From: JAGLSB01 sp023135955
GTDB lineage: Bacteria > Bacteroidota > Bacteroidia > Bacteroidales > GCA-2748055
Length of the DNA stretch: 6,455 nucleotides
Assembly: GCA_030673645.1 (NCBI GenBank)
Contig: DAOVIO010000203.1
Span: forward strand, 1 to 6,455
Direction: 5' to 3'
The notes beneath the pieces were generated by a model. The model saw only the letters and a list, made by a program, of their open reading frames with translations. It had not been told where the DNA came from and searched no databases. The position numbers were made by a program, and so were the translations under genes. Below, in pieces: positions 6,370-6,455 of this stretch (positions within the stretch are counted from its first letter, which is position 1; every line of letters starts with the position of its first letter).

Positions 6370-6429
6370 CAGCTTCAAAAATGAAAAGCACATTCAGCAC
6401 ATATGATTTCAATTTGTCTTTAGTCACTC

Positions 6430-6444
6430 TGACATAAGGCATAT
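6430..6444 (+). repeat. Inverted-repeat copy 2, downstream of the plus-strand promoter candidate
   Basis: TGACATAAGGCATAT, matching the minus-strand sequence at 5917-5931 in 14 of 15 positions. It lies about 55 nt after the predicted start of the plus-strand transcript, so both copies would sit in the same orientation within the leaders of divergent transcripts. It overlaps the stop of the short 6381-6437 frame. Confidence 0.5.
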
Positions 6445-6455
6445 TACCCGATCTC

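Larger units (their letters stand above)
5881..6455. other. Long upstream region of the surface operon, no convincing gene
   Basis: These 575 nt hold no ORF I would call. The left two-thirds is very AT-rich and carries candidate -7 elements for the minus-strand operon. A hairpin-like palindrome ATAGTT-GATT-AACTAT lies at 6080-6095. The section from about 6138 to 6225 is abruptly more GC-rich and contains the imperfect direct repeat and a hairpin. Beyond 6290 the sequence carries plus-strand promoter-like elements pointing off the right edge, suggesting a divergent transcription unit whose first gene is outside the window. Confidence 0.7.

Noticed and set aside
6381..6437. Plus-strand 18-codon frame after the promoter candidate, as a possible leader peptide
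   Set aside because: Starts only a few nt after the predicted transcript start and shows no run of one amino acid or attenuator structure.
5917..6444. Inverted repeats considered as ends of an insertion sequence
   Set aside because: No transposase lies between them, no target-site duplication is visible, and homology is limited to 15 nt; reported only as an inverted repeat.
6344..6454. Minus-strand frame open from the right edge for 36 codons (includes MPYVRVTKDKLKSYVL) ending in TAA at 6344-6346
   Set aside because: It could be the tail of a gene entering from the right, but 36 open codons in AT-rich DNA are unremarkable, no family is recognisable, and the best plus-strand promoter candidate overlaps it.

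Overview
The window comes from a member of the Bacteroidota, probably environmental; the class and genus cannot be fixed from the sequence. Four things point there. One gene product carries a C-terminal type A sorting domain of the type IX secretion system (T9SS), which is confined to this phylum. The surface-protein N-terminus is of a Bacteroidota type. No gene start has a Shine-Dalgarno sequence, only AT-rich leaders. Several -7/-33 promoter candidates fit the TAnnTTTG / TTTG pattern of this phylum.

Layout: all four supported genes are on the minus strand, so transcription runs from high to low coordinates. From 5880 down to 3420 is a compact three-gene operon with gaps of 8 and 2 nt: a small secreted T9SS protein, an outer-membrane beta-barrel protein, and a secreted tail-fibre-like protein with a 20-residue tandem repeat. 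A 15-bp hairpin terminator at 3330-3367 closes it. After a 481-nt intergenic region comes carB, the large subunit of carbamoyl-phosphate synthase. It starts at 2938 and runs off the left edge, with 979 residues visible and roughly 90-100 missing. carA is not next to it.

The two intergenic regions hold the least explained material. The region at 2939-3419 contains a plus-strand promoter candidate, two adjacent odd-centred palindromes and the shared terminator, which together could bound a small plus-strand RNA of about 180 nt. The region at 5881-6455 upstream of the surface operon has no convincing gene. It carries a 15-nt inverted repeat (14/15) that would lie in the 5' leader of both the operon and a putative divergent transcript, an imperfect direct repeat, and a plus-strand promoter candidate facing off the right edge.

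Functionally the window joins a housekeeping gene (arginine and pyrimidine precursor synthesis) to a visibly more AT-rich accessory operon. That all three operon products are exported to the envelope or cell surface follows from their signal peptides and domains. That they form one surface fibre or adhesin apparatus is inference from the gene order.
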